A stretch of DNA of 64,000 nt from Pseudomonas muyukensis (GTDB lineage: Bacteria > Pseudomonadota > Gammaproteobacteria > Pseudomonadales > Pseudomonadaceae): assembly GCF_019139535.1 (NCBI RefSeq), contig NZ_CP077073.1, positions 939,001 to 1,003,000 of the forward strand, given 5' to 3'. A model generated the notes under the pieces. The model ran no database searches. It was not told the DNA's origin and saw only the letters and a list, made by a program, of their open reading frames with translations. This document shows, one piece after another, positions 37,392-45,137 of the stretch; positions within the stretch are counted from its first letter, which is position 1, and every line of letters starts with the position of its first letter. The position numbers were made by a program, and so were the translations under genes.

Positions 37392-38416
37392 GCACTACAC
37401 GTACACCAAAGGTTTCCGAGCGCGTCGCGCCGAAAGCCGCCGATCCGCAGCCGTCGAAGAAAAAGCGTGGCGATCACGATGACGATGGTCCGGACTTTCG
37501 CAGCCTCCTGCACGCCTGGCTGGAAAGCCATCGTGCCAGCCTCGCCGACAGCTTGCGCCGTCTGGGCAAGCAGCCGATCGGCAGTTTCTTCACCTGCCTG
37601 GTGATGGCCGTGGCGCTGAGCATGCCCATGGGCCTGTCGCTGCTGCTCAAGAACGTCGAGAAGCTTGGCGGCTCGTGGCAGCGCGCGGCGCAGATTTCGC
37701 TGTATCTCAAGCTCGATGCCAGCAGCCGCGATGGCGAGGCCCTGCGCGACGAGATCAAGGGCATGCCGGGGGTTGCCGAGGCCCAGTACATCAGTCGCGA
37801 GCAGGCGCTGGAAGAGTTTCAGCAGCAGTCCGGGCTGGGTGAAGCCCTGCGCGAGCTGCCGGACAACCCGCTGCCCGGCGTGGTGGTGGTGACCCCGACC
37901 GAGGTCGACAAGCCAGCCTTGGAAGCCCTGCGCCAGCGCCTTTCGGAGCTGCCGCGGGTGGAAGCGGCGCAATTGGACCTGGTGTGGGTCGAGCGCCTGG
38001 CGGCGATCCTCAAGCTCGGTGACCGTTTCGTCTTCGGTCTGGCGGTGATGTTGATTTCCGCACTGCTGTTAGTAATTGGTAACACTATTCGTCTACATAT
38101 TGAAAACCGCCGCGTCGAGATCGAAGTGATCAAGCTGGTGGGTGGCACCGACAGCTACGTACGCCGGCCGTTCCTCTACATGGGCGCGCTGTACGGCCTG
38201 GGTGCCGGTGTGCTGGCCTGGGGCATCCTGGCGTTCGGCCTGAACTGGCTCAACGACGCGGTAGTCGGGCTTTCGGGCCTGTACGGCAGTGATTTTGCCC
38301 TGGGCGGTGTTCCCGCTGCGGATGGTCTTTCGCTCTTGATCGGGGCGGTGCTGTTGGGGTATATCGGTGCATGGATCGCAGTGGCTCGCCACCTGAACGA
38401 GCTGGCGCCGCGATAA
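37388..38416 (+). CDS. ftsX: Cell division membrane protein FtsX
   Basis: Inner-membrane partner of FtsE (342 aa). It has a long charged cytoplasmic N-terminus (about 75 residues with KKKRGDHDDDG), the first helix near 75-95, a periplasmic domain to about 215, and three further helices. It transmits ATP-driven movement to periplasmic activators of amidases. The 110-bp gap to rpoH holds the rpoH promoter. Confidence 0.95.
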   Translation: MSTTRTPKVSERVAPKAADPQPSKKKRGDHDDDGPDFRSLLHAWLESHRASLADSLRRLGKQPIGSFFTCLVMAVALSMPMGLSLLLKNVEKLGGSWQRAAQISLYLKLDASSRDGEALRDEIKGMPGVAEAQYISREQALEEFQQQSGLGEALRELPDNPLPGVVVVTPTEVDKPALEALRQRLSELPRVEAAQLDLVWVERLAAILKLGDRFVFGLAVMLISALLLVIGNTIRLHIENRRVEIEVIKLVGGTDSYVRRPFLYMGALYGLGAGVLAWGILAFGLNWLNDAVVGLSGLYGSDFALGGVPAADGLSLLIGAVLLGYIGAWIAVARHLNELAPR

Positions 38417-38452
38417 TGTTTTGTGGCCAGTATTGACAAAATTTTCATTTTG

Positions 38453-38479
38453 GAACTTGTACAAGGGTTCCTTGTCTAT
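38453..38479 (+). promoter_or_regulatory. Sigma-E/AlgU-type promoter of rpoH
   Basis: GAACTT at 38453-38458, a 16-bp spacer, then TCTAT at 38475-38479 closely match the envelope-stress sigma consensus. The start point would lie near 38486, giving a leader of about 41 nt with GGAGG at 38515-38519. AlgU/sigma-24 control of rpoH is known in pseudomonads. TTGACA at 38433-38438 may serve a separate sigma-70 promoter, but its -10 is poor. Confidence 0.7.
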
Positions 38480-38526
38480 GCTGGCAGTGCCCAAAAGGCA
38501 TGAGTCTGTAAGCCGGAGGTACTTGA

Positions 38527-39381
38527 ATGACCAATTCGTTGCAACCTGCCTATGCCCTGGTTCCCGGTGCAAACCTGGAAGCCTATGTGCACACGGTCAA
38601 CAGCATTCCGTTGCTGACCCCGGAGCAGGAGCGTGAACTGGCCGAGCGTCTCTACTACGAGCAGGATCTTGAGGCCGCTCGGCAAATGGTGATGGCCCAC
38701 CTGCGTTTCGTTGTCCACATCGCCCGTAGCTATGCAGGCTACGGGCTGGCCCAGGCCGACCTGATCCAGGAAGGCAACGTTGGCCTGATGAAAGCGGTAA
38801 AGCGCTTCAACCCGGAAATGGGCGTGCGTCTGGTGTCCTTCGCGGTGCACTGGATCAAGGCCGAGATCCACGAGTTCATCCTGCGCAACTGGCGCATCGT
38901 CAAGGTGGCTACCACCAAGGCCCAGCGCAAGTTGTTCTTCAACCTGCGCAGCCAGAAGAAGCGCCTGGCCTGGTTGAACAATGACGAAGTGCATCGCGTG
39001 GCCGAAAGCCTCGGCGTCGAGCCCCGTGAAGTGCGCGAGATGGAAAGCCGTCTGAGCGGGCACGACATGGCCTTCGACCCGGCGGCGGAAGCCGACGACG
39101 ACAGTGCCTTCCAGTCGCCTGCGCATTACCTGGAAGACCATCGCTACGACCCGGCCGTGCAGCTGGAAGACGCTGACTGGAGCGACAACTCCACCAGCAA
39201 CCTGCATGAAGCCCTGCAAGGCCTGGATGATCGCAGCCGTGACATCCTCTACCAGCGTTGGCTGGCCGAGGAGAAGGCCACCTTGCATGAGCTGGCCGAG
39301 AAGTACAGCGTGTCGGCGGAGCGTATTCGCCAGCTCGAGAAGAACGCGATGAACAAGGTCAAGGCATTGATCACGATCTGA
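38527..39381 (+). CDS. rpoH: Heat-shock sigma factor RpoH
   Basis: Alternative sigma factor (sigma-32, 284 aa) that directs RNA polymerase to heat-shock genes. Conserved region 2 is seen ([21 protein letters not shown]), then the RpoH box QRKLFFNLR near residue 135, which is specific to this subfamily, and region 4 with [16 protein letters not shown] strong GGAGG lies 7 nt before the ATG. Transcription from the sigma-E-like promoter would tie it to envelope stress. A strong terminator follows. Confidence 0.97.
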   Translation: MTNSLQPAYALVPGANLEAYVHTVNSIPLLTPEQERELAERLYYEQDLEAARQMVMAHLRFVVHIARSYAGYGLAQADLIQEGNVGLMKAVKRFNPEMGVRLVSFAVHWIKAEIHEFILRNWRIVKVATTKAQRKLFFNLRSQKKRLAWLNNDEVHRVAESLGVEPREVREMESRLSGHDMAFDPAAEADDDSAFQSPAHYLEDHRYDPAVQLEDADWSDNSTSNLHEALQGLDDRSRDILYQRWLAEEKATLHELAEKYSVSAERIRQLEKNAMNKVKALITI

Positions 39382-39400
39382 TCGACGCCTGGCTGGTACG

Positions 39401-39435
39401 AAAAGGCCGCTTGCCTCCTGGGCAAGCGGCCTTTT
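39401..39435 (+). terminator. Intrinsic terminator of rpoH
   Basis: Perfect stem AAAAGGCCGCTTGCC/GGCAAGCGGCCTTTT around a short loop, 20 bp after the stop. It is A/T-flanked on both sides and so could act both ways. Confidence 0.93.
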
Positions 39436-39454
39436 CATTGGTGTTGTCTGCGCT

Positions 39455-39530
39455 GGCCTCTTCGCCGGCAAGGCCGGCTCCTACAGGTATCGCGCCCCCT
39501 GTAGGAGCCGGCCTTGCCGGCGAAGAGGCC
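39455..39530. repeat. Perfect 33-bp REP inverted repeat
   Basis: Arms 39455-39487 and 39498-39530 are exact reverse complements over 33 bp with a 10-bp loop, built around GGAGCCGG and CTTGCCGG. The lack of any mismatch suggests recent origin or correction. Confidence 0.95.
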
Positions 39531-39542
39531 AGTACACAAAAC

Positions 39543-40253
39543 TCAAAGTTTGCGCGAAGCATCCAGCTGCATCAGATAGCTCGGCCCGCCCAGCTGGCTC
39601 ATCTGCCGGCGGATCCAGCCGGCGCGGCTGGCCACATAGGCGCTGGGGCGGCTGGCGCTCCACTTGATCGGGCTCGGCAGCACCGCGGCCAACTGTGCGG
39701 CCTGTTGTCGCGTCAACCGGCTGGCATCCACGCCGAAGTGATAACGCGCCGCGGCCTGGGCACCGAACACGCCCTTGCCCCATTCGGCACTGTTCAGATA
39801 CACCTCGAGTATCCGCTCCTTCGACCAGAACAGCTCGATCAGTGCGGTGAACCAGGCTTCCAGCCCCTTGCGCAGCCAGCTGCGCCCAGACCACAGGAAC
39901 AGGTTCTTGGCCACTTGCTGGGTGAGCGTGCTGGCGCCGCGTACCTTGCCGCCACGCTCGTTGTAGGCCAGTGCCGCCTGGATTGCCGGAATGTCGAAGC
40001 CCCAGTGGTTGGCGAACTTCTGGTCTTCGCCGGCGATCACCGCCACCTTCAGTTCATCGGAGATGTCTGCCCAGGGTGTCCAGTCGCGTTGCAGGTCGAT
40101 CGGCTCACCACTGCCCCAGGATTGCACCTTGCGCTCGACCATCAGCGCCGTGCCGGGCGGCGGCACCCAGCGCAGCACCAGCACCACGACAATGCTGGCA
40201 GCGGCGAACCAGAGCAGGGCGCGGGCAAGGCGACGGAGAAGGGATGACAGCAT
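39543..40253 (-). CDS. mtgA: Monofunctional peptidoglycan glycosyltransferase
   Basis: Inner-membrane enzyme that polymerises lipid II into glycan strands without a transpeptidase domain. 236 residues: one N-terminal helix (about 10-30), then a GT51 domain with the catalytic glutamate in GEDQKFANHWGFD, GGSTLTQQ-like GASTLTQQVAKNLF, and ERILEVYLNSAEWG. The start MLSSLLRRL at 40253 is preferred since codons upstream overlap the divergent promoter region. Convergent with rpoH; a REP lies between. Confidence 0.95.
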   Translation of the reverse strand: MLSSLLRRLARALLWFAAASIVVVLVLRWVPPPGTALMVERKVQSWGSGEPIDLQRDWTPWADISDELKVAVIAGEDQKFANHWGFDIPAIQAALAYNERGGKVRGASTLTQQVAKNLFLWSGRSWLRKGLEAWFTALIELFWSKERILEVYLNSAEWGKGVFGAQAAARYHFGVDASRLTRQQAAQLAAVLPSPIKWSASRPSAYVASRAGWIRRQMSQLGGPSYLMQLDASRKL

Positions 40254-40317
40254 GGTGATGGCTTGGCCGGACGGTAGGAACCGGCCATTATACAGACCCC
40301 TCTCGAGGAGTCGTCCC

Positions 40318-40689
40318 ATGCTTCGCAGCTTCCTGATGCTCGCCGCGTTCTTCGGCTTTACCGGCGTCGCGCTTGGCGCCTTCGCCGCCCATGGCTTGAA
40401 AAACCGGCTCAGCGCCGACTACCTGGCGATCTTCCATACCGGCGTCACTTACCAGCTGGTGCATGCCCTGGCGATTTTCGGCGTGGCGCTGCTGGCGGCG
40501 CATTTGCCCGGACGCCTGGTCGGCTGGGCCGGTGGTCTGTTCGCGCTGGGCATCCTGCTGTTCTCCGGTAGCCTCTACGTGCTGACCCTCAGCGGCTTGG
40601 GCAAGCTCGGCATGATCACCCCACTGGGTGGCTTGTGCTTCCTCGCCGGCTGGCTGTGCCTGGGCCTGGCCGCCTGGCGCCTGGGCTGA
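40318..40689 (+). CDS. DUF423 membrane protein (YgdD family)
   Basis: A 123-residue inner-membrane protein with four helices and the family-specific AAFFGFTGVALGAFAAHGLK at the N-terminus and TPLGG near the C-terminus. CGAGGAG precedes the ATG. Function unknown; conserved next to mtgA and thiS in pseudomonads. Confidence 0.88.
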   Translation: MLRSFLMLAAFFGFTGVALGAFAAHGLKNRLSADYLAIFHTGVTYQLVHALAIFGVALLAAHLPGRLVGWAGGLFALGILLFSGSLYVLTLSGLGKLGMITPLGGLCFLAGWLCLGLAAWRLG

Positions 40690-40729
40690 CCGAACGGTCC
40701 ACAATCGCGACTAATGGCGCGCGCCGCCC

Positions 40730-40759
40730 TTGGGTTGCGGGGTGGATCGGGGCTAGAAT
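40730..40759 (+). promoter_or_regulatory. Probable sigma-70 promoter of thiS-thiG-trmB
   Basis: TTGGGT at 40730-40735 and TAGAAT at 40754-40759 with an 18-bp spacer, 32 bp before the thiS ATG. No thiamine riboswitch fits in the 30-nt leader. Confidence 0.5.
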
Positions 40760-40791
40760 GCGGGCCCCAAAGAACAATGGTGGCCGTGCGC

Positions 40792-40992
40792 ATGCTCATT
40801 CAACTGAACGGTGAACCTTACGAATTGCCCGCGGGCGAAAGCGTCGCGGCCCTGCTCGGCCGGCTGGAGCTGGCCGGCCGCCGGGTGGCGGTGGAACTGA
40901 ACCTGGACATCGTGCCGCGCAGCCAGCACGAGAGCACGTCATTGCGCGAGGGCGACCAGGTTGAAGTGGTTCACGCCATTGGCGGTGGTTGA
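40792..40992 (+). CDS. thiS: Sulfur carrier protein ThiS
   Basis: A 66-residue ubiquitin-like protein that carries sulfur as a C-terminal thiocarboxylate for thiazole synthesis in thiamine formation. It ends in the required Gly-Gly (VVHAIGGG). The ATG at 40792 gives the normal MLIQLNGE start; an ATG five codons earlier is also possible. thiG follows by 53 bp. Confidence 0.95.
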   Translation: MLIQLNGEPYELPAGESVAALLGRLELAGRRVAVELNLDIVPRSQHESTSLREGDQVEVVHAIGGG

Positions 40993-41045
40993 GCGCGTCC
41001 CGCCGTTTCATCCAAAAGCCCCGTAACCTTTGCAGAGGAACATCG

Positions 41046-41858
41046 ATGAGCAACGTTCGAAGCGACAAGCCTTTCGTCCTGGCCGGGCGCACGTTCCAGT
41101 CGCGCCTGCTGGTCGGCACCGGCAAGTACCGTGACATGGACGAAACCCGCCTGGCCACCGAGGCCTCGGGTGCCGAGATCGTCACCGTAGCCGTGCGTCG
41201 CACCAACCTCGGCCAGAATGCGGGCGAGCCGAACCTGCTCGATGTGCTGTCGCCCGACAAGTACACCATCCTGCCGAACACCGCGGGCTGCTTCGATGCA
41301 GTCGAGGCGGTACGCACCTGCCGCCTGGCCCGTGAGCTGCTCGATGGCTACAAGTCCCACGAGAGCCGGACGCTGGTGAAGCTGGAAGTGCTGGCTGACC
41401 AGAAAACCCTGTTCCCCAACGTGATCGAAACCCTCAAGGCCGCCGAGGTGCTGGTCAAGGACGGTTTCGACGTGATGGTCTACACCAGCGATGACCCGAT
41501 CATTGCCCGCCAGCTGGCCGAAGCCGGCTGCATCGCGGTCATGCCGCTGGCCGGCCTGATCGGTACCGGCCTGGGTATCTGCAACCCGTACAACCTGCAG
41601 ATCATCCTGGAAGAATCCAAGGTGCCGGTGTTGGTCGATGCCGGCGTGGGTACCGCCTCCGACGCCACCATCGCCATGGAGATGGGCTGCGAGGCGGTGT
41701 TGATGAACTCGGCCATTGCCCACGCCCAGCAGCCGGTGCTGATGGCCGAGGCCATGAAACACGCCATCGTCGCCGGTCGCATGGCGTATCTCGCCGGGCG
41801 CATGCCGAAGAAACTCTATGCCAGCGCGTCTTCGCCGCTGGAAGGTCTGATCAAGTAA
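41046..41858 (+). CDS. thiG: Thiazole synthase ThiG
   Basis: A 270-residue TIM-barrel enzyme that forms the thiazole phosphate ring of thiamine from deoxyxylulose phosphate, dehydroglycine and ThiS-thiocarboxylate. The LVKLEVL segment has the Schiff-base lysine; [24 protein letters not shown] and the phosphate-binding region are present. GAGGAA precedes the ATG 41046, and [10 protein letters not shown] matches relatives. It works with ThiS immediately upstream. Confidence 0.97.
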   Translation: MSNVRSDKPFVLAGRTFQSRLLVGTGKYRDMDETRLATEASGAEIVTVAVRRTNLGQNAGEPNLLDVLSPDKYTILPNTAGCFDAVEAVRTCRLARELLDGYKSHESRTLVKLEVLADQKTLFPNVIETLKAAEVLVKDGFDVMVYTSDDPIIARQLAEAGCIAVMPLAGLIGTGLGICNPYNLQIILEESKVPVLVDAGVGTASDATIAMEMGCEAVLMNSAIAHAQQPVLMAEAMKHAIVAGRMAYLAGRMPKKLYASASSPLEGLIK

Positions 41859-41867
41859 GAGCCCCTG

Positions 41868-42590
41868 ATGACTGAATCGCAAGAAACGCCGATCACCGAA
41901 GACGGCGAAGCCCGCCCGCACCGCCGCATCAAGAGCTTCGTGATGCGCGCCGGGCGCATGACCGAAGGCCAGCAACGGGGCCTGGACCAGGGCGGCCCGC
42001 AGTTCATCCTGCCGCTGGCCGACAGCCCGGTGGACTACGACCAGGTGTTTGGCCGTTCGGCGCCGCGCACCCTGGAGATCGGCTTCGGCATGGGCCACTC
42101 GCTGCTGGAAATGGCGGCGGCCTCGCCGGAGCTGGACTTCATCGGTGTCGAAGTGCACCGCCCAGGTGTTGGCGCGCTGCTCAACGGCGTGCTCACTCAG
42201 GGCCTGAAGAACCTGCGGGTGTACGACTGCGACGCCATCGAGGTGCTCAACCGCTGTGTGGCCGACAACAGCCTCGACCGCCTGATGCTGTTCTTCCCGG
42301 ATCCATGGCACAAGGCGCGTCACCACAAACGCCGGATCGTTCAGCTGGAGTTCGCCGAGCTGGTGCGCCGCAAACTCAAGCCCGGTGGCGTGTTTCACAT
42401 GGCGACCGACTGGGAGCCCTATGCCGAATACATGCTGGAAGTGATGAGCGCAGCGCCCGGCTATCGCAACCAGGCGGCTGATGGCGCCTATGTACCGCGC
42501 CCTGAAGAGCGCCCGATCACCAAGTTCGAGCGCCGTGGTGAGCGCCTTGGGCATGGGGTGTGGGACTTGAAGTTCGAGAAGGTGAGCTGA
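41868..42590 (+). CDS. trmB: tRNA (guanine-N7-)-methyltransferase
   Basis: A 240-residue SAM enzyme that makes m7G46 in tRNA variable loops. Motif I is [15 protein letters not shown], the [12 protein letters not shown] segment follows, and the family-typical [15 protein letters not shown] marks the active site. It starts 9 bp after thiG and ends with its own strong terminator, so it closes the operon. Confidence 0.97.
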   Translation: MTESQETPITEDGEARPHRRIKSFVMRAGRMTEGQQRGLDQGGPQFILPLADSPVDYDQVFGRSAPRTLEIGFGMGHSLLEMAAASPELDFIGVEVHRPGVGALLNGVLTQGLKNLRVYDCDAIEVLNRCVADNSLDRLMLFFPDPWHKARHHKRRIVQLEFAELVRRKLKPGGVFHMATDWEPYAEYMLEVMSAAPGYRNQAADGAYVPRPEERPITKFERRGERLGHGVWDLKFEKVS

Positions 42591-42613
42591 GCCTGGGTTG
42601 CCTGACCGCAAAC

Positions 42614-42645
42614 AAAAAAACCGCCTTGTGAAAGGCGGTTTTTTT
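42614..42645 (+). terminator. Intrinsic terminator after trmB
   Basis: AAAAAAACCGCCTT-gtg-AAAGGCGGTTTTTTT, with A and T runs on both sides, 23 bp after the stop. Confidence 0.95.
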
Positions 42646-42960
42646 ATGCGGGCTTCGGGTTACGAATCCTCAGCCTGCGCGTTTCAAGCGTCACTGGAGA
42701 CCACCCACAAACGCGATACTAGGAGTACTTGTGGAGTGCGTCAATCACGGAAATATTAGGCATCAAGTGTGACTGAGCAGGTAACAGCCTTGAACCTTTC
42801 GCTGTCGTAAGATTGCCCCGCTCTCATGGGGGAATCTCCAGTGGCGGGCCGGGAAACGAATTCGTTCTGTTGTCTCGGCCCCTTCGACGCGGCCTACGAA
42901 CCGCGCCGGCAGGGTTTCGAAGGGCCATCTACCCGGCCACTTCACTGGAGACCACCCCAC
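42646..42960 (+). other. Structured leader-like region of an uncharacterised transcription unit
   Basis: No convincing gene. Hairpin AGATTGCCCC/GGGGGAATCT (42810-42819/42829-42838, one mismatch). GGCCC at 42877-42881 can pair either with GGGCC upstream (42846-42850) or, as part of GGCCCCTTCGA (42877-42887), with TCGAAGGGCC (42917-42926), so two folds exclude each other. A self-complementary AACGAATTCGTT sits at 42855-42866. No clear sigma-70 promoter was found; TAAGAT at 42808-42813 is one possible -10. Confidence 0.5.
42691..42957 (+). repeat. 16-bp exact direct repeat flanking the structured region
   Basis: TCACTGGAGACCACCC occurs at 42691-42706 and again at 42942-42957, 251 bp apart. The second copy contains the GGAG that serves the ATG at 42961; the first copy has no start codon after it. 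Confidence 0.85.
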
Positions 42961-43122
42961 ATGATCTCCGAAGGTGTCGAAGTGCCGGTTAGACGCTGGA
43001 AGAATGGCCCAGCCAACACGGAGGCCAAGGCATATGAAGCGTTTGCTGAATACGCTGAGCCGCGTTTGGAAGCTCATTCGGATCCTGATCGTTTTCAGGA
43101 CCGTCAGGGACTTCCTGCGTGA
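42961..43122 (+). CDS. Small ORF (53 aa) overlapping a second small ORF
   Basis: Opens with MISEGVEVPVRRW and ends RQGLPA. GGAG at 42947-42950 lies 10 nt before the ATG. The product is charged, with no membrane segment or known domain. It overlaps the 36-residue ORF below in another frame for 89 bp, so its translation could govern that one. It may be a leader peptide, or not a gene at all. Confidence 0.35.
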   Translation: MISEGVEVPVRRWKNGPANTEAKAYEAFAEYAEPRLEAHSDPDRFQDRQGLPA

Positions 43123-43143
43123 TCACTTCGACGATGCCCGATA
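43034..43143 (+). CDS. Small amphipathic cationic peptide ORF (36 aa)
   Basis: MKRLLNTLSRVWKLIRI... ending FLRDHFDDAR. There are nine basic and four clearly acidic residues, with hydrophobic residues spaced as in an amphipathic helix and a small hydrophobic core LIRILIVF. A strong GGAGG at 43020-43024 lies 9 nt before the ATG, and a terminator follows the stop by 18 bp. Size, charge and the overlapping upstream ORF recall type I toxin genes such as hok/mok, but no antisense RNA has been identified and no homologue is recognised. Confidence 0.4.
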
Positions 43144-43161
43144 AGAGGTTAGTCGGGTGAG

Positions 43162-43191
43162 AAGCCGCCCTGGCCCGCCAGGGCGGCTTTT
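43162..43191 (+). terminator. Intrinsic terminator of the small-ORF unit
   Basis: Perfect 12-bp stem AAGCCGCCCTGG/CCAGGGCGGCTT with loop CCCG and a short T run. It closes the unit between trmB and the protease gene. Confidence 0.93.
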
Positions 43192-43200
43192 AGCAAGTGC

Positions 43201-43228
43201 TCAACCCTGTTGATCCGCCACCACACCC
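43201..43228 (-). pseudogene. Remnant of the 3' end of the DUF3392 gene
   Basis: On the minus strand it reads MGVVADQQG then stop, against IGVVADRRG then stop at the end of the intact gene (44802-45128). At DNA level 43200-43228 and 44801-44829 agree at 24 of 29 positions. This looks like a relic left when the block carrying the protease gene became placed between the small-ORF unit and DUF3392. Confidence 0.65.
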
Positions 43229-43365
43229 ATTCGAATCCTCCTGAAAATCAGGCCTGTGTTCTTGTCCGGCCTTTGCGCAGGTAGCACATGTTATGCACTG
43301 GTCGTCCACGCGCTGTGTGAGCCTTCTGGTCCGGGTATTCAAGCCTGAAAGACAGGAAACTCACC

Positions 43366-44754
43366 ATGCATGTCACACCTTGTTCCGCGTCCACACCAGG
43401 TGCACTGCTTAGCGTTGCCACGCTATGCATGGTCGCGTTCGGCTGTGAAGCGTCGGCACCGCCAGGGAGCGGTATCAACCTCTCTGGCATGGCGATGTAC
43501 GAGCGCACGACCAAAAACTTTGCACCGAACTTCGCGCTGCGCCAAGTCGCGCAGAGCACGGCATTTCTGATCGACAGCGGCAACGATGCAGCACCCGCTT
43601 TGCTAGTGGGTAGCGGACATGCACTGGAGGACAGCGCCGACATCGTCGAGGCAGAGTTGCCTGGGGTGGGGCATATCAGTTTCCCGGGTGTTGCCGGGAG
43701 GCATTTCTCCGTCGCTCGGGTGCGTTACGCCTCGCGTCGGGGCCTGGATTTCGCCATCCTCGAACTGTCCCAGACCCAGGGGGCACTCAAGGCGCTTGGG
43801 GTTGCGCCCTTGGCCTTGGCTGGACGCAAGGCCGTCGGGGGTGAAGCGGTTATCGCCGCGCCACGACTGAGTGACAGCCGTCTCGGTGTCGCCAGTTGGC
43901 CGGAACAGGACCTGCCGTGGATCGACATGAAGACTGGCGATGGTGTCGTGTACCGCCATCTGTTGAGGGTGGAGGGTGCAAGCCTGCAGCCGGGTGACTC
44001 TGGCAGTCCGGTGCTGGATGCAACGCATCGTGTCTTGGCAATCTTCCACAGCACCTTGCCTGGTGCCGGCCATGCTTCGGACCTGAGCTTCCTTCCGGCC
44101 TGCCTGACGCAGGGGCGCTTCAATGCTCAGGGCTGCGGGTTGGACAATGCCTTCAACGTGCTGGTGGAAAAAGACGATGACAGCCGCCTGATCTACAAGC
44201 AGTCCGTTCAGGCACCTATCGTCATCGATTCACCCGTGTACTCTACGACGCCCTTCTATCAGGCCAAGCTTGCGCAATGGCCGGAGCAATGTGAGCAAGC
44301 GGATGGATACGGCGTGCAGCAAGTCTCGGGTGATGCGCTGAATCTTTCTGCGACGGGCTTGATCCTGGCGCCGGCGAATCCAACGGTACTGGCGTTGTGC
44401 TTATGGGGGCGCGGGGCCGATGGACCCGAGCCTGCCAACCGCAATGCCGTGGCGTTGCCAGTGCTGGTACACCCGCCGGGGCCCGCAGCACAACCGCAGA
44501 TGAGCGTCAGCGCACCCTACCAGGATGCATTCGGTCGCAGGGCCTACCGGATCAATGTGCCGTCAAGGCACATCCTGTTCCAGCGCGTGGAGTTCAAGCT
44601 GGGGCCCTGGCACAGTACCGCCTGTGCAGATCCCCGTGGCTACGGCGATTTGAGCAGCAAGATCATCGTCCGCCAAGACAGCCGCTTGTGTGCCGTGGGC
44701 ATCGATCACGCCGGGCAGCGTTCAGTAGCGGTGGAGGCCAGGCTGCGCCCCTGA
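43366..44754 (+). CDS. Secreted trypsin-like serine protease, uncharacterised
   Basis: A 462-residue exported protein. The N-terminus is a signal sequence (hydrophobic LLSVATLCMVAFGC, cleavage likely near CEASA; the Cys is a poor lipobox). The triad is recognisable: H85 in VGSGHALED, D128 in GLDFAILEL, and S212 in LQPGDSGSPVLD, with spacing close to trypsin. The C-terminal half (about 270-462) has several cysteines and looks like an all-beta domain of unknown role. AGGAAA precedes the ATG. No immunity or secretion partner lies beside it. The gene seems inserted: a relic of DUF3392 lies before it and the intact gene after it. Confidence 0.75.
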   Translation: MHVTPCSASTPGALLSVATLCMVAFGCEASAPPGSGINLSGMAMYERTTKNFAPNFALRQVAQSTAFLIDSGNDAAPALLVGSGHALEDSADIVEAELPGVGHISFPGVAGRHFSVARVRYASRRGLDFAILELSQTQGALKALGVAPLALAGRKAVGGEAVIAAPRLSDSRLGVASWPEQDLPWIDMKTGDGVVYRHLLRVEGASLQPGDSGSPVLDATHRVLAIFHSTLPGAGHASDLSFLPACLTQGRFNAQGCGLDNAFNVLVEKDDDSRLIYKQSVQAPIVIDSPVYSTTPFYQAKLAQWPEQCEQADGYGVQQVSGDALNLSATGLILAPANPTVLALCLWGRGADGPEPANRNAVALPVLVHPPGPAAQPQMSVSAPYQDAFGRRAYRINVPSRHILFQRVEFKLGPWHSTACADPRGYGDLSSKIIVRQDSRLCAVGIDHAGQRSVAVEARLRP

Positions 44755-44763
44755 GCTCGAACA

Positions 44764-44791
44764 GTGCGCGGGTACTTTGCGGCCCGCGCAC
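44764..44791. terminator. Inverted repeat between convergent protease and DUF3392 genes
   Basis: Perfect 9-bp arms GTGCGCGGG/CCCGCGCAC with a 10-nt loop, no T run on either side. It could stabilise 3' ends more than terminate. Confidence 0.55.
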
Positions 44792-44801
44792 GCTTGCAGG
44801 C

Positions 44802-45128
44802 TCAACCCCGTCGATCAGCCACCACGCCGATCAGTACCAGCACCACCAGCAGCACCGGTGCCAGCGCATAGTTGTTGAACTGCCCCAGCCCCTTGACGAT
44901 CCACGGCGTTGCGTAGATCAGCGCCGCGCCGCTGCCGATCATCACCAGCAAGGCCATGAACGGCACCCGCAAGGCGCCGGCCAGGCCGCCCAGGCGGCCT
45001 TCCACCCAGCCCTTGATATCGGTGCCGAACAGCACCAGCAGGCAGCCCACCAGGGCTAGCGAGATCTCCGACAAATTGCTGCGGCTCCAGCGGGAAACGG
45101 TCGAGAGCAGGTCAAGTACCAGGTCCAT
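44802..45128 (-). CDS. DUF3392 membrane protein
   Basis: A 108-residue inner-membrane protein with about three helices (25-40, 55-75, 88-103) and the family-typical FGTDIKGWVE loop. Function unknown. It lies 9 bp downstream of hemW, the last gene of the long minus-strand cluster. Its 3' end is partly duplicated at 43201-43228. Confidence 0.85.
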   Translation of the reverse strand: MDLVLDLLSTVSRWSRSNLSEISLALVGCLLVLFGTDIKGWVEGRLGGLAGALRVPFMALLVMIGSGAALIYATPWIVKGLGQFNNYALAPVLLVVLVLIGVVADRRG

Positions 45129-45137
45129 GGGTCATCC

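Noticed and set aside
38433..38462. Sigma-70 promoter for rpoH built on TTGACA
   Set aside because: At 17-18 bp spacing the -10 reads CTTGTA or TTGTAC, too poor to call.
40690..40791. Thiamine riboswitch before thiS
   Set aside because: No conserved TPP core such as CTGAGA and the leader is only about 30 nt.
42691..42957. Phage or integron attachment sites
   Set aside because: No integrase or mobile gene is nearby and the repeat overlaps a ribosome site.
42763..43077. Minus-strand open frame opposite the small-ORF unit
   Set aside because: No ribosome site, and it runs through the hairpins; it appears to be a shadow frame.
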